64,000 bases of DNA from Massilia sp. erpn (GCF_024400215.1 NZ_CP053748.1:5208001-5272000), one strand, 5' to 3'; counted from the first letter of the stretch, positions 49,540-62,700 are shown. A program made the numbers and translations. The notes: generated by a model not told the origin, from the sequence alone.

Positions 49540-50630
49540 TGAAGTTTTTGCTGGCCTTCGTCCTCCTGCTCGCCAACGCCGCCGCGCTGGCCGCGCCGCC
49601 CCAGTTCACGCCGGTCGTGCCGCTGGGCGCGGGCAAAAGCCTGGACTTCCCCCGCGATTTCGGCGCGCATCCCGGCTTCAAGACCGAATGGTGGTATGCG
49701 ACCGGCTGGCTGACCACGGCCGACGGCAAGGCGCTGGGCTACCAGGTCACGTTCTTCCGCAGCTCCACCGGCCACGATCCGGACAATCCCAGCCGCTTCG
49801 CGCCCAAACAGCTGGTGATCGGCCATGCCGCCCTGTCCGATCCCGCCATCGGCAAGCTGCTGCACGACCAGCGCAGCGCGCGCGAGGGCTTCGGACTGGC
49901 TTTCGCCAAGGAAGGCAATACCGACGTCAAGATCGACAACTGGCGCATGCGGCGTGGCGTAGATGGCAATTATCAAGTCGATATCGACGCCGCCGACTTC
50001 AGCCTCCATCTGCAGCTTGCGCCCAGCCAGAAGCCCCTGCTGCAGGGCGAGAACGGCTTCTCGCGCAAAGGGCCGCAACCGGCCCAGGCCAGCTATTACT
50101 ATAGCGAGCCGCAGCTGCGCACCAGCGGCAGCATCAAGGCCAAGGACGGCACGGTGCGCGCGGTCAGCGGCGTGACCTGGCTCGATCACGAGTGGTCCAG
50201 CCAGGTACTGGACGAAAACGCGGCGGGCTGGGACTGGGTGGGCATTAATCTGGACGACGGCGGCGCATTGATGGCTTTCCAGATCAGGAGCAAGGGAAAA
50301 GACGGCGCAAGTGGTAAACTATGGGGCCACGCGACATGGCGCGACGCATCCGGCAGGGTCACGCACTATGCGCCGGAACAGGTCAGCTTTACCCCGCAAG
50401 CGCGCTGGCGTTCGCCGCGCACCAATGCCGAGTATCCCGTTGCCACCCAGATCGCCACCGGCAGCACGCTGTGGCAGGTCGCGCCCTTGCAGCAGGACCA
50501 GGAGCTGGACTCGCGCCGCTCGACGGGTTCGGTGTACTGGGAAGGCGCGGTGACGGTCAGCCGCGACGGCAAGCCGGTAGGCCGCGGCTACCTGGAATTG
50601 ACGGGCTATGTCCGTCCGATGAAGTTATAA
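49539..50630 (+). CDS. AttH/CrtC-like secreted lipocalin-fold hydrolase
   Basis: The 363-residue protein has a signal peptide (MKFLLAFVLLLANAAALA). The two-lipocalin fold of COG5621 (AttH, carotenoid 1,2-hydratase-like) follows: FKTEWWYATGWLTTADGKALGYQVTFFR, DNWRM, SYYYSEPQL, and VSGVTWLDHEWSSQVLDENAAGWDWVGINLDDG. The start codon overlaps the last base of the permease stop. AttE/F/G-H loci pair such a protein with an FtsX permease, so both probably move or modify an envelope lipid. Enzymatic activity is unproven. Confidence 0.88.
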   Translation: MKFLLAFVLLLANAAALAAPPQFTPVVPLGAGKSLDFPRDFGAHPGFKTEWWYATGWLTTADGKALGYQVTFFRSSTGHDPDNPSRFAPKQLVIGHAALSDPAIGKLLHDQRSAREGFGLAFAKEGNTDVKIDNWRMRRGVDGNYQVDIDAADFSLHLQLAPSQKPLLQGENGFSRKGPQPAQASYYYSEPQLRTSGSIKAKDGTVRAVSGVTWLDHEWSSQVLDENAAGWDWVGINLDDGGALMAFQIRSKGKDGASGKLWGHATWRDASGRVTHYAPEQVSFTPQARWRSPRTNAEYPVATQIATGSTLWQVAPLQQDQELDSRRSTGSVYWEGAVTVSRDGKPVGRGYLELTGYVRPMKL

Positions 50631-50659
50631 AGACGCTTACTAACAATACTGCGAACACA

Positions 50660-52510
<1,851 letters not shown>

Positions 52511-52524
52511 GCGGTAGCGCAATC

Positions 52525-53622
52525 ATGACCGACGCCGAACTGCGACAGAACTGCCATACCGTGCTGCCGGGCCACCGCCAGCCCACGCCCGCCGAAACCT
52601 TCGCCGCCATGGCGGCGTGGTGCGAGACGAATAAAGTCGTCCACGACGTGTATGGCGAGGGCGAGCTGATTCAGTCCTTCGAGCGCAAAGTGGCCAACCT
52701 GCTGGGCTTTGAGGCGGCGGTGTTCTGCATCACCGGCACCATGGCCCAGGTTACGGCCCTGCGCCTGGCTTGCGCGGAGCGTGGCAGCCGCCTGGTGGCC
52801 CTGCATCCGAGCGCGCATATCCTGAAACACGAGAAGGGCAACCACCAGCTGCTGGGCCATTTCGATGCGCTGCAACTGGGCGATCCCTTCCGCCCCTTCA
52901 CGCTGAACGAACTGCAAGCCCTGCCCGACCGGCTGGGCGCCGTGGCGCTGGAACTGCCCGCGCGCGAAATCGGCGGCCAATGCCCGGCCTGGGAAGAGCT
53001 GGAAGCGATCAAGGCACACTGCCGCCAGCAAGACATTCACCTGCATATGGACGGCGCGCGGCTGTGGGAAGCTGCGGCAGGTTATGGCCGCCCGCTGAAC
53101 GACGTGGCGGCGGGCTTCGATTCCGTCTACGTCTCGTTGTACAAGGGCATCGGTGGCCTGGGTGGCGCCCTGCTGCTGGGCAGCGCCGCTTTCGTGGCGC
53201 GCGCCCAGGAATGGTTCCGCCGCGAAGGCGGCAACGTCATGCACCGCACGCCATATGTGGTGGCTGCCGCCATGCAGTTCGACGCGCGCCTGGCCGCGCT
53301 GCCGGCCTGCATACGCCGTACCGAATGGCTGTACGCGCAGTTGGCGGGGTTCCCGCTGTTTAAGGTGAATCCGGCGCGGCCGCAGGCGAATATGCTGCAC
53401 ATCCATATACCGGTGAGCCGCGAGCGGGCGCTGGAAATCCGTAACCATATCGCCGAGCGGCATGGCATCTGGCTGTTCAACCGCGCTTCGCATTCGGTGC
53501 TGCCGTCGCACAGCTATGTGGAATGGTATGTGGGCGATAATATGCTGTCGCTGGCCGACGAGCGCGTGCTGGAGGCCTTGAATCTGTGGCATGCGGCGCT
53601 GAACGAAGGAGGTGCGGCATGA
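52525..53622 (+). CDS. Threonine-aldolase family PLP lyase
   Basis: The 365-residue fold-type I enzyme shows the beta-eliminating lyase layout of low-specificity L-threonine aldolase: VYGEGELIQSFERKVANLLGFEAAVFCITGTMAQVTAL, LHMDGARLWEA, and the PLP Lys in YVSLYKGIGGLGG (about residue 205). It also resembles some tryptophanase-like lyases, so the exact amino acid is not certain. The next gene overlaps its stop by 4 bases. Confidence 0.87.
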   Translation: MTDAELRQNCHTVLPGHRQPTPAETFAAMAAWCETNKVVHDVYGEGELIQSFERKVANLLGFEAAVFCITGTMAQVTALRLACAERGSRLVALHPSAHILKHEKGNHQLLGHFDALQLGDPFRPFTLNELQALPDRLGAVALELPAREIGGQCPAWEELEAIKAHCRQQDIHLHMDGARLWEAAAGYGRPLNDVAAGFDSVYVSLYKGIGGLGGALLLGSAAFVARAQEWFRREGGNVMHRTPYVVAAAMQFDARLAALPACIRRTEWLYAQLAGFPLFKVNPARPQANMLHIHIPVSRERALEIRNHIAERHGIWLFNRASHSVLPSHSYVEWYVGDNMLSLADERVLEALNLWHAALNEGGAA

Positions 53623-55091
53623 GCTTCGCTGCCCTGTCTCTGATCGATCCCCTGCTGCGCACGCTGCAAGAACTGGGCTACGACACGCCCACGCCGGTGC
53701 AGAAACAGGCCATCCCCGCCGTGCTGGCGGGACGCGACCTGCTGGCGGCCGCGCAGACCGGCACCGGCAAGACCGCCGGCTTCGCCCTGCCCCTGCTGCA
53801 ACGCCTGACCATGGACCCGGCGCAGGCCGGCGCGCACGCCGTGCGCTGCCTGGTGCTGGTGCCGACGCGCGAGCTGGCGGAGCAGGTGTACGAAAGCTTC
53901 CGCAAGTACGGCGGCAAGCTGCCGCTGCGCTCTTACGTCGCCTATGGCGGCGTGCCAATGGAGCCGCAGATCGCCAAGCTGCGCAAGGGTCTGGACGTGC
54001 TGGTGGCAACACCCGGCCGCCTGCTCGACCTGCACCGCCAGGGCGCCCTGCTGCTCGACCAGCTGCAAACCCTGGTGCTGGACGAAGCCGACCGCATGCT
54101 CGACCTGGGCTTCTCGCGCGACCTGGACGCGGTGTTCGCCGCCGTGCCGAAGGAGCGCCAGACCTTGCTGTTCTCGGCCACCTTCTCGGACGCCATCCGC
54201 GGCATGGCGGCGGGACTGCTGCGCGATCCGCTGTCGATCCAGGCCAGCCCGCGCAATACCACGGCCAAGGCGGTGCGCCAGCACGTCATCACCGCCGACA
54301 AGAAATCCAAGCCCGAGCTGTTCCTGCATCTGCTGCGCAAGCGCGGCTGGGGCCAGGTCATGGTCTTCGTGAAGACCCGCAAAGGCACCGACCAGCTGGT
54401 GGCAACGCTGCAGGCGGCCGGCGTCAACGCCGACGCCATCCACGGCGACAAGCCGCAACCGGCCCGCCTGCGCGCGCTGGAACGCTTCAAGGCCGGACAG
54501 GTACAGATTCTGGCGGCCACCGACGTGGCGGCGCGCGGCCTGGATATTCAGGCGCTGCCGCTGGTGGTCAATTTCGACCTGCCGACCGTGGCCGAGGATT
54601 ATGTGCACCGTATTGGCCGCACCGGCCGCGCGGGCGCCGAGGGCGAAGCCATTTCGCTGGTGTGCGCCGACGAAGTGGAGCTGCTGCGCGCCATCGAAAC
54701 CCTGATCCGCCAGGTGCTGCCGCGCACTGAGGAAGACGGCTTTGAAGCCGACCACCGCGTTCCGTCCACCGGCACGCCGGCCGTCCAGGCGGGCGGCAAG
54801 CCGCGCTCCGGCGCGGCCAAGCAAGGCGCAGCCGGGGCAAACGGCAAAAGCGCTCGTCCGGCGCAGCCACGGCCAGCCAGTCCGACTGTCCCGCCGGCAC
54901 GCGGCAAATCCATCCCGGCGCGGCCGGCCCGCTCTCAGCCAGCCGGCGCAGCGCGAAGCCCGTCCGGCACGGCCGCAGGCGCCCTCCCGCAAGGCAAAGT
55001 CGTGATGGCAGCGGGACGCGGCGCCAAATCGGCGGCCAAGGCGGCCGCGAAATCCGCCAGCAAGACCGGCGGACGTCCACCCAAGCGCTAA
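53619..55091 (+). CDS. DEAD-box RNA helicase, RhlE-like
   Basis: The 490-residue protein has all helicase motifs: Q motif (GYDTPTPVQKQAIP), Walker A (AQTGTGKT), PTRELA, GG, TPGR, DEAD, SAT, and in domain 2 HGDK, ATDVAARGLDI, and HRIGRTGRAG. The last 125 residues are a low-complexity basic tail rich in Ala, Pro, Arg and Lys, which often anchors these proteins to RNA or ribosomes. The start overlaps the previous stop. Confidence 0.95.
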   Translation: MSFAALSLIDPLLRTLQELGYDTPTPVQKQAIPAVLAGRDLLAAAQTGTGKTAGFALPLLQRLTMDPAQAGAHAVRCLVLVPTRELAEQVYESFRKYGGKLPLRSYVAYGGVPMEPQIAKLRKGLDVLVATPGRLLDLHRQGALLLDQLQTLVLDEADRMLDLGFSRDLDAVFAAVPKERQTLLFSATFSDAIRGMAAGLLRDPLSIQASPRNTTAKAVRQHVITADKKSKPELFLHLLRKRGWGQVMVFVKTRKGTDQLVATLQAAGVNADAIHGDKPQPARLRALERFKAGQVQILAATDVAARGLDIQALPLVVNFDLPTVAEDYVHRIGRTGRAGAEGEAISLVCADEVELLRAIETLIRQVLPRTEEDGFEADHRVPSTGTPAVQAGGKPRSGAAKQGAAGANGKSARPAQPRPASPTVPPARGKSIPARPARSQPAGAARSPSGTAAGALPQGKVVMAAGRGAKSAAKAAAKSASKTGGRPPKR

Positions 55092-55139
55092 GAATATGAC
55101 AGGGCCGCAGGCGCGGTCCGGCAACACTCGGAGAATTGA

Positions 55140-56111
55140 ATGAAGCAGTATCTGGAACTGATCCAAACCGTAATCGATCAAGGCAGCTGGCAGGACAACC
55201 GCACCGGCATCCGCACCCTGAGCATGCCGGGCGCAATGATGCGCTTCGACCTGAAGGAAGGTTTCCCTGCCGTCACCACCAAGAAGCTGGCCTTCAAATC
55301 CGTGGTCGGCGAGCTGTGCGCCTTCATGCGCGCCTCGCGCAGCGCCGCCGATTTCCGTGCCCTGGGCTGCAAGGTCTGGGACCAGAACGCCAACGAAAAC
55401 CAGCAGTGGCTGAACAATCCCTATCGCGCCGGCCTGGACGATCTCGGGCCCGTGTACGGCGTGCAGTGGCGCCAATGGCCCGGCTACAAGCTGCTGAACG
55501 CGGACCAGGGCGAGCAGATCGCCGATGCGCTGTGCAACGGCTTCCGCCAGGTCGCGCCGCTCGAAGAAGACGGCGTCAAGAAAGTCCTGATGTACAAGGC
55601 CATCGACCAGTTGCGCGAATGCCTGGACACCATCGTCAACAACCCGTCCAGCCGCCGCATCCTGTTCCATGGCTGGAATCCGGCCGTGCTGGACCAGGTC
55701 GCCCTACCTGCCTGCCACCTGCTGTATCAGTTCATCCCCAATCCGGGCACGAAGGAAATCTCGCTCTGCCTCTACGTGCGCAGCAACGATCTGGGTCTGG
55801 GCACGCCATTCAACCTGGCCGAAGGCGCAGCCCTGCTAGCCCTCGTCGGCCGTCTGACCGGCTACACGCCACGCTGGTTCAGCTACTTCATCGGCGACGC
55901 CCACATCTACGAAAACCATATGGAGATGGTGCAGGAACAGCTCAAGCGCGAGCCTTTCCCGGCCCCGCGCCTGCTGATCTCCGACCGCGTGCCGGACTTC
56001 GCCCAGACCGGCAAGTACGAGCCGGAATGGCTGGAGAAAGTGGAGCCTTCCGACTTCAGCCTGGAAGGCTACCAGCACCACGCGCCGATCACGGCGCCGA
56101 TGGCGGTTTGA
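55140..56111 (+). CDS. thyA: Thymidylate synthase
   Basis: Makes dTMP from dUMP with methylene-tetrahydrofolate. The 323-residue protein has the folate/dUMP pieces [20 protein letters not shown], the catalytic Cys in [22 protein letters not shown] and the C-terminal [10 protein letters not shown]. It is longer than the 264 residues of the E. coli type because of an inserted block around residues 90-140, a known long class. GGAGAATTG precedes the ATG. The last 23 bases overlap the convergent hydrolase gene. Confidence 0.95.
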   Translation: MKQYLELIQTVIDQGSWQDNRTGIRTLSMPGAMMRFDLKEGFPAVTTKKLAFKSVVGELCAFMRASRSAADFRALGCKVWDQNANENQQWLNNPYRAGLDDLGPVYGVQWRQWPGYKLLNADQGEQIADALCNGFRQVAPLEEDGVKKVLMYKAIDQLRECLDTIVNNPSSRRILFHGWNPAVLDQVALPACHLLYQFIPNPGTKEISLCLYVRSNDLGLGTPFNLAEGAALLALVGRLTGYTPRWFSYFIGDAHIYENHMEMVQEQLKREPFPAPRLLISDRVPDFAQTGKYEPEWLEKVEPSDFSLEGYQHHAPITAPMAV

Positions 56112-57192
56112 CCGGCGCTTTGGCCGCGCCCAGCAGAATCTGGATGGCCAGGTCGTCCACCCCCGAGGCCGTATTCGACAGGATGAACACGCCGCGGCCA
56201 TTCTTGCCGTCCAAGCCCATGAAGCTGGCATAGCCGCCGGTCCCGCCGTTATGCCATAACAGCTCGGCATTCGGCAGGCGGGCCACTTGCCAGGCCAAAA
56301 GCTGCTGCCGCGACTGGGCGCGCTGCAGGGCCGGTTTCAGCGGCGTCTCATCCAGGTTCAGATTCGCTGCCATGAAACGCAGCATATCGTTGGCCGACGA
56401 ACGCAGGCCGCCAGCCCCGGCCAGAACCTGGAAGTCCCAGTTCGCAGCAGGTTCGCGCGACTCCAAATGGCCGCTTGCCAGTCTGGCTTGCTGGGCCGTT
56501 GACAGGGTAAATACCGTATCCTGCAGCTGCAAAGGCTGCATCACCCGTTGCCGCACCAGGGTCGCGTAGTCTGTGCCAGCGCGCTGCGCCAAGGCATGGC
56601 CGAGCAATCCCGCGCCCAGGTTGGAGTATTCCACCTGGGCGCCGATCTCGCGCTTCAGCCGATGCTCCGCCAGGAAGCTGTACAGATCTTTCTCGGTGTA
56701 GTCGGCATAAGGATTTTCCATGCTGGCCGGAGCGAAATTGTCCGGCAAGCGCGGCAGACCCGAGGTGTGCTGCGACAGATTCAGCAAAGTGATTTGCTTG
56801 TTGCCCCGGCGCGGTACCGATACCTGCTCGGGCAGCAGCTTGGCCACCGGATCGCCCACCGCCAGTTCCCCTCTTTCGGCCATATCGGCCAGCGTAATGG
56901 AGGTAAAGACCTTGGTGATCGAGCCGATTTCAAACATCGTCGCGCCATCCACCGGATGGCCATCTTTCAGGCGCGTCACACCATGGCTGACGAGACGCCG
57001 CCCGTTCTCGTCGATCAGACCGACCACCATGCCGACGCCGCGCTTTTCCACATCGATGCGCTGGCGCAGCAGCGCCTGAACCTCGGCGTCGTCAAAGGCC
57101 GCCGCCTGCGCGCACCAGAGCATGGCAAACGCCGCCAATACCTTGCCCAAGAGGCGGCAGGACCGCCTGTGATCTTCACTCATCTCTCGCAT
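56089..57192 (-). CDS. Serine hydrolase, class C beta-lactamase family
   Basis: The 367-residue protein has an N-terminal signal segment (residues about 15-35) and the penicillin-binding motifs: SITK (SxxK, about residue 93), YSN (YxN), and HNGGTGG in the place of KTG. The family includes D-aminopeptidases, esterases and AmpC. The His in place of Lys in the third motif is common in esterase/peptidase members, so true beta-lactamase activity is uncertain. It overlaps thyA at its 3' end. Confidence 0.88.
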   Translation of the reverse strand: MREMSEDHRRSCRLLGKVLAAFAMLWCAQAAAFDDAEVQALLRQRIDVEKRGVGMVVGLIDENGRRLVSHGVTRLKDGHPVDGATMFEIGSITKVFTSITLADMAERGELAVGDPVAKLLPEQVSVPRRGNKQITLLNLSQHTSGLPRLPDNFAPASMENPYADYTEKDLYSFLAEHRLKREIGAQVEYSNLGAGLLGHALAQRAGTDYATLVRQRVMQPLQLQDTVFTLSTAQQARLASGHLESREPAANWDFQVLAGAGGLRSSANDMLRFMAANLNLDETPLKPALQRAQSRQQLLAWQVARLPNAELLWHNGGTGGYASFMGLDGKNGRGVFILSNTASGVDDLAIQILLGAAKAPVKPPSAP

Positions 57193-57203
57193 AAGGACTC
57201 CAC

Positions 57204-57827
57204 TCAGGATTGCATTGACGCGACCAGATCTCCGAAGTACCTCGGTTCGCTGGTTTTGAAAAGCTGATACCAGGCCTCCAGCGTGTCCGGTTTGAAGACG
57301 CCGAGCAGGCCGATGACTTCGCGCGCAAACTCCAGCGGCGCCAGGCCGGAGGCGGTAATCAGGTTGGCATCGCGCCAGACCGGCGCCTCCTGGTAGAGCG
57401 CTGCGCCTTCGTAGGCAGGGAAGGATGCCGCGAGGTGTCCCTTATTGTTGGCGGTATGCGGCCGCGTATTCAGCACGCCGATGCGCGCCAGGCCATCTGC
57501 CGCGCCGCAGATAGCTGCCACATTCCGGCCTTCGGCCAGCGCCGCCTTGGCAAAATTCAGGAAAGGATCGCTCTGCGGCTGCCCCCACAGATCCGCGCCT
57601 GGCAGCACCAGCAAATCGTCCGGCTCCAGTTTCAAATCCGCCAGGACCATGTGCGGTTTGATCTCCATGCCGCCCATGCTCTGCACCGGCGCCGCCGTCA
57701 AACCGACTTTCACAAGCTGGCAATCGGTTTCGGGATTGCGGAAGAAGCGTTTGCTGTGCAGCTCCGCCGTTAGATAAGCGATTTCCCAATCCGCCAGGGT
57801 GTCCAGCACGGCCAGATAAACTTTCAT
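57204..57827 (-). CDS. DJ-1/PfpI family protein
   Basis: The 207-residue class I amidotransferase-like protein has the nucleophile elbow AICGAADGLARIGVL (Cys about residue 105), a conserved Glu near the N terminus (WEIAYLTAE) and a His/Asn-rich block after it (PHTANNKGHL). Related proteins are YajL/Hsp31-like chaperones or proteases. The start ATG 57827 has GGAGAAAT before it. Confidence 0.88.
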   Translation of the reverse strand: MKVYLAVLDTLADWEIAYLTAELHSKRFFRNPETDCQLVKVGLTAAPVQSMGGMEIKPHMVLADLKLEPDDLLVLPGADLWGQPQSDPFLNFAKAALAEGRNVAAICGAADGLARIGVLNTRPHTANNKGHLAASFPAYEGAALYQEAPVWRDANLITASGLAPLEFAREVIGLLGVFKPDTLEAWYQLFKTSEPRYFGDLVASMQS

Positions 57828-57900
57828 GACATTTCTCCTATTTTGCAGAAAAGTCACTATACCTTAGGCGAGAAAAAGAAAAATGAAGCGTGGCTGAAGA

Positions 57901-57927
57901 AAAAAGGCCGCCCGAAGGCGGCCTAAA
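57901..57927 (-). terminator. Rho-independent terminator of the chemoreceptor gene
   Basis: On the minus strand, GGCCGCC-TTCG-GGCGGCC is followed by a T run (plus-strand A at 57898-57905). A UUCG loop makes the hairpin very stable. It lies 20 bases beyond the stop of the gene at 57947. Confidence 0.9.
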
Positions 57928-57946
57928 AGCAGCAGCACAACAACGC

Positions 57947-59707
57947 TTAAAATTCTTCCCAATCCTTTTCCGCGGCCTTCACGGCAGCGGTGGCGCGCTT
58001 GCGGGTCTGGGGCTGGATGGGCGCGGCAGCCGACGGCGCGGGCAGCGCCGCCGCCTTGGCGGGCCGCGACTTGGCTGCGGCCGATGTCAGCGCTTGCGAG
58101 GCAATGACGGCGGCCGTGCTGTAGCTGCGCGCCGCTTCGCCTTCAAGCTTGAACACGCTGACGATTTCGCTCAGTCCCTTGGCCTGATCCTGCAGGGCGC
58201 CCGCCGCAGCGGCAGCTTCCTCCACCAGGGCCACGTTCTGCTGGGTGATGTCGTCCATCTGGCCAACCGCCTTGTTGATCTGTTCCAGGCCCTGGGTCTG
58301 CTCCTGGCTGGCCTGCGTGATCTCGCCCATGATATCGGTCACGCGCTGGATGCTGGCCACCACTTCCTTCATCGTCTCGCCGGCCTGGTCGACCAGGCGC
58401 GCGCCGCTGCCCACCTTGTCCACCGAGTCGTCGATCAGGGTCTTGATTTCCTTGGCGGCGGCGGCCGAGCGCTGAGCCAGATTGCGCACCTCGGAGGCCA
58501 CCACGGCGAAGCCGCGTCCCTGTTCGCCGGCGCGTGCCGCTTCCACCGCCGCATTCAGGGCCAGAATATTGGTCTGGAAGGCGATGCCGTCGATGACGCC
58601 GATGATGTCCACGATCTTACGCGAGGAGTTGTTGATCGAACCCATGGTCTCCACCACCTGGGACACCACGTCGCCACCCTTGATCGCCACCTCCGAAGCC
58701 GATACGGCCAGCTGGTTGGCCTGGCGCGCATTGTCAGCGTTCTGCTTGACGGTGGAAGTCAGCTGTTCCATCGAGGATGCGGTCTGCTCCAGCGAGGAGG
58801 CCTGCTCGCAGCTGCGGTCGGACAGGTCCATATTCCCGGCCGCGATCTGGGCCGAGGCGCTGGAAATGGTGTCGCTGCCCTGGCGCACTTCGGCCACGAT
58901 GGCGGACAGGCTGCCTTTCATCTTGCCCAGCGCCTGCAGCAGCGCGCCGATCTCGTTGCGGCTGCGGCTTTCGATGCGGCCGGTCAGGTCGCCTTCCGCC
59001 ACGCGCACGGCGATGGTCATGGCCTCATCCAGCGGCACGGAGATGGCCCGCACCAGCACCATCCCGACCGCGCTGCTGATCAACACACCCACCAGCAGCA
59101 CGCCGATCACGGTATAGCTGGTATTGCGCAGATTGGCCGCCACACTTTCCTGGTTGGCGACGGCGCTCTGCTCGTTGAATTCGGCCAGGGCTTTCAGCGC
59201 GCCATCGCCGAGGCGGTAGGACGGGTTGATATTCTTGATCAGGATGCCCTCGGCGTCGTCCCAGCGGTTCTCCTGGATGGCCTGGGCGGCGGCCTTCACA
59301 TAGTTCACGCCAAGGCCATTGCTTTTGTCGAACCAGTCCTGGGCCATGCGCTTTTCCTGGTCGGTCTTGATGCTGCCCAGGTAATGCTCCCAGCGGCTCG
59401 ATGTGCGCGCCGTGATCTCGTCGATCTGGCCGAAGTGCACCGACAAAGGATGGTCATGCAGCTTATGCCATTCCAGTCCGGGATTGTGCTGCAAGGCTTG
59501 CAGGATCTGGCTGCGGCTGGTTTCCATATCCAGCCGGATGGCGTTCCGCTCGGTGACGTTCTTCTGATCGTGCAGGGTGATGTCCTGAATCAGCGATACC
59601 GAGTACGAAGAACTATAGCTGCCCAGGGCGCCGATCAGCACCATCATGCCGATCAGGATGCCTAGAGCGCCGATCACCAGGGTTTTGATTTTCAGATTCG
59701 CTAACAT
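57947..59707 (-). CDS. Methyl-accepting chemotaxis protein
   Basis: The 586-residue receptor has an N-terminal helix (about 10-30), a four-helix-bundle ligand domain in the periplasm (about 35-185), a second helix (about 190-212), HAMP (about 213-265) and the cytoplasmic signalling hairpin with its conserved tip (AARAGEQGRGFAVVASEVR). It ends with DWEEF, a CheR/CheB-tethering pentapeptide of the xWxxF kind. ATG 59707 is preceded by AAAGGAG. Ligand unknown. Confidence 0.94.
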   Translation of the reverse strand: MLANLKIKTLVIGALGILIGMMVLIGALGSYSSSYSVSLIQDITLHDQKNVTERNAIRLDMETSRSQILQALQHNPGLEWHKLHDHPLSVHFGQIDEITARTSSRWEHYLGSIKTDQEKRMAQDWFDKSNGLGVNYVKAAAQAIQENRWDDAEGILIKNINPSYRLGDGALKALAEFNEQSAVANQESVAANLRNTSYTVIGVLLVGVLISSAVGMVLVRAISVPLDEAMTIAVRVAEGDLTGRIESRSRNEIGALLQALGKMKGSLSAIVAEVRQGSDTISSASAQIAAGNMDLSDRSCEQASSLEQTASSMEQLTSTVKQNADNARQANQLAVSASEVAIKGGDVVSQVVETMGSINNSSRKIVDIIGVIDGIAFQTNILALNAAVEAARAGEQGRGFAVVASEVRNLAQRSAAAAKEIKTLIDDSVDKVGSGARLVDQAGETMKEVVASIQRVTDIMGEITQASQEQTQGLEQINKAVGQMDDITQQNVALVEEAAAAAGALQDQAKGLSEIVSVFKLEGEAARSYSTAAVIASQALTSAAAKSRPAKAAALPAPSAAAPIQPQTRKRATAAVKAAEKDWEEF

Positions 59708-59758
59708 GACTGCTCCTTTGACATTCAAGGGCGGACCGCCTGGCCCGCATCCCGGTTG

Positions 59759-62700
59759 TTACCCTTGCAGATAAAGTTTCTGGAAGAAGCGATGCACGCC
59801 GGCGCGCAGTTCCTCCACCTGATCGAATTCGATGTAAGTGACATCGCACAAGTCATCGAGTTCGCGCAGCAGCGTGGTTTTAATGGGTGCATCCTTCCAC
59901 ACCAAAAACAGGATAGGAGTACGGCGGCCCTTGAATATGTGATAGCTCAATTCAAACGCACTGCTCTCGCTCATACCCACGCGGATGTTGATCAGCGCGT
60001 CGGCCTGTTCCAGCAATTGCAGCCGGTGGCGGCGGAAACTCTGCGGCGTAAAGGCTTGCTGCTGGCTTTGTTCGAAGGACTGGCGGAAGGTATCCGCGCT
60101 TTCCGCCTGCAAGCCAGTCAGGTAGTCGAATGCATGCGGCAAGCCGTTGGCGCTGTCGATCAACTGCATGATCTCGGCCACCATGGCTTGCTGCCGCTGG
60201 TCGGATTCAGTAAAGGGCTGGCGGATGAAGAGCTTGAGCGGGATGCCACCCACGGCCCGTTCGCGCCGCGTGGCGCGCCGTTCCGGCAGCTGCAGCGTGG
60301 CCGCCGCCAGATCGGACGGCGCCGGCTGCTGGCGGCCGGCCAGGGCCAGCGCCTGGCGCGCGGCGTCGGCACAGGCATGCATTTCCTGCAAGGACAGCAG
60401 GGTCAGGCGCTCCGCATGCGGCAAGGCTTCCAGCACCGCTTCCGCCGCCGCGATCGTGGTGAGCAGCACCGCACCGCTGGACAGCGCCGTCACGCGCAGC
60501 TTGCGCGAGGCAGCAATGGCGCCGCGCCTTTCGTCAACGGTGATAATCGCCATTGCAAGCTCCTTGCGCTCCAGCAGGGCCATGATTTCCTCGTCTTCCA
60601 GGGACACCACCGGCACCTCGCCCGCCTCAATCACCATGGCGGTGACGCGGCTGGCTGCAATCTCGAAACCGGCGCCATACAGATTGCGCGCCAAAGCCAC
60701 GGCGCGCGCCTGGTCGCCGCGCCGCACGCGCAGGTACACCCGTCCCTGGCGCGGCAGACGCACACCCGCACCCAGCTGCGCCTTGAAGAAGGCCTCGCCA
60801 AAGGTGGCGCCGCTGCCCATCACTTCGCCGGTGGATTTCATCTCGGGACTGAGGATGGGATCGACGCCGGGGAATTTGGCGAAGGGCAGCACGGACTCTT
60901 TCACACTATAGCTGCCCAGCACCACTTCGCCACCGATCTTTTGTTGCGCCAGCAACTGGCCCGCCATACAGCGCGCTGCTATGCGCGCCAGTTGCAGGCC
61001 GGTGGCTTTGGAAACGAAAGGCACACTGCGCGAAGCGCGCGGATTCACCTCCAGCACATAGACCACATCCTGCATGCGGCCATCGATCTTGCGCGCCTGC
61101 ACCGCGAACTGCACATTCATCAGGCCTACCACGTTCAGGCCGTGCGCCAGGCGCTTGGTCTGGCGCTTGATCTCGATCACGGTGGCGGCGCTCAGCGAAT
61201 ACGGCGGCAGCGAACAGGCCGAGTCGCCGGAATGGATGCCGGCCTGCTCGATATGCTCCATCACGCCGCCCACCAGTACTTCTTCGCCATCGCAGATGCA
61301 ATCGACATCGACTTCAATCGCCTCGTCCAGGAAACGGTCCAGCAGCACCGGCGAATCGTGGGAGACCTTGACCGCTTCGCGCATATAGCGTTCCAGATCG
61401 GCCCTTTCATGCACGATTTCCATGGCGCGGCCGCCCAGCACATAGGAGGGGCGCACCACCAGCGGGTAGCCGATTTCCTCGGCCATGCGCACCGCATCGG
61501 CCTCGTTGCGCGCGGTGCGGTTAGGCGGCTGGCGCAGATCGAGGGTCGCCAGCAGTTGCTGGAAGCGTTCGCGGTCCTCGGCCGCATCGATCATATCGGG
61601 CGAGGTGCCGATGATCGGCACGCCGTTCGCCTCCAGCTCCAGCGCCAGTTTCAACGGGGTCTGGCCACCGTATTGTACGATCACGCCTTCGGGCTTTTCC
61701 AGTGCCACGATCTCCAGCACGTCTTCCAGGGTCAGCGACTCAAAGTACAGGCGGTCGGAGGTGTCGTAGTCGGTGGACACGGTTTCGGGATTGCAGTTGA
61801 CCATGATGGTTTCATAGCCGTCCTCGCGCAGGGCCAGCGCCGCATGCACGCAGCAGTAATCGAATTCGATGCCCTGGCCGATGCGGTTCGGTCCCCCACC
61901 CAGCACCATGATCTTGCGCTTGCCGGTGGGTTGGGCCTCGCATTCCTCGTCGTAGGTCGAATACATATACGCGGTGCGCGTGACGAATTCGCCGGCGCAG
62001 GTATCGACCCGCTTGTACACCGGCCTTACCTTCAGCGCATGACGGCGCGCCCGCACATCATGTTCATTCACGCCCAGCAGGCGGGCCAGGCGGCGGTCGC
62101 CGAATCCCAGCTGCTTAAGGCGGAACAGCGCATCGCGGTCCAATGCAGGCAGGCGCTGGGTTTGCAGCCATTGCTCGACGTCCACCAGTTCCTGGATCTG
62201 GGCCAGGAACCAGGGATCGATGCGCGACAAGGCCTGCACCTGCACCAGGTTCATGCCATGGGCAAAAGCCTCGCCCACATACCAGATGCGCTGCGGGCCG
62301 GGCGCCGCCAGTTCCCGTTCGATCACGTCGCGGCCGGACTGGCTGCTGCGCAGCCCATCCAGGCCAATATCCAGGCCGCGCAAGGCTTTCTGGAAGGATT
62401 CCTGGAAGGTACGGCCCATGGCCATCACCTCGCCCACGGATTTCATCTGGGTAGTCAAGTGCTGGTCGGCGCCGGGGAATTTCTCGAAAGCGAAGCGCGG
62501 CACCTTGGTCACGACATAGTCGATGGCAGGTTCGAACGATGCCGGGGTCTGGCCGCCGGTGATGTCGTTCTGCAGCTCGTCGAGCGTGAAGCCGACCGCC
62601 AGCTTGGCCGCCACGCGCGCAATCGGGAAGCCGGTGGCTTTCGATGCCAGCGCCGAGGAGCGCGAGACACGCGGATTCATTTCGATCACGATCATGCGGC

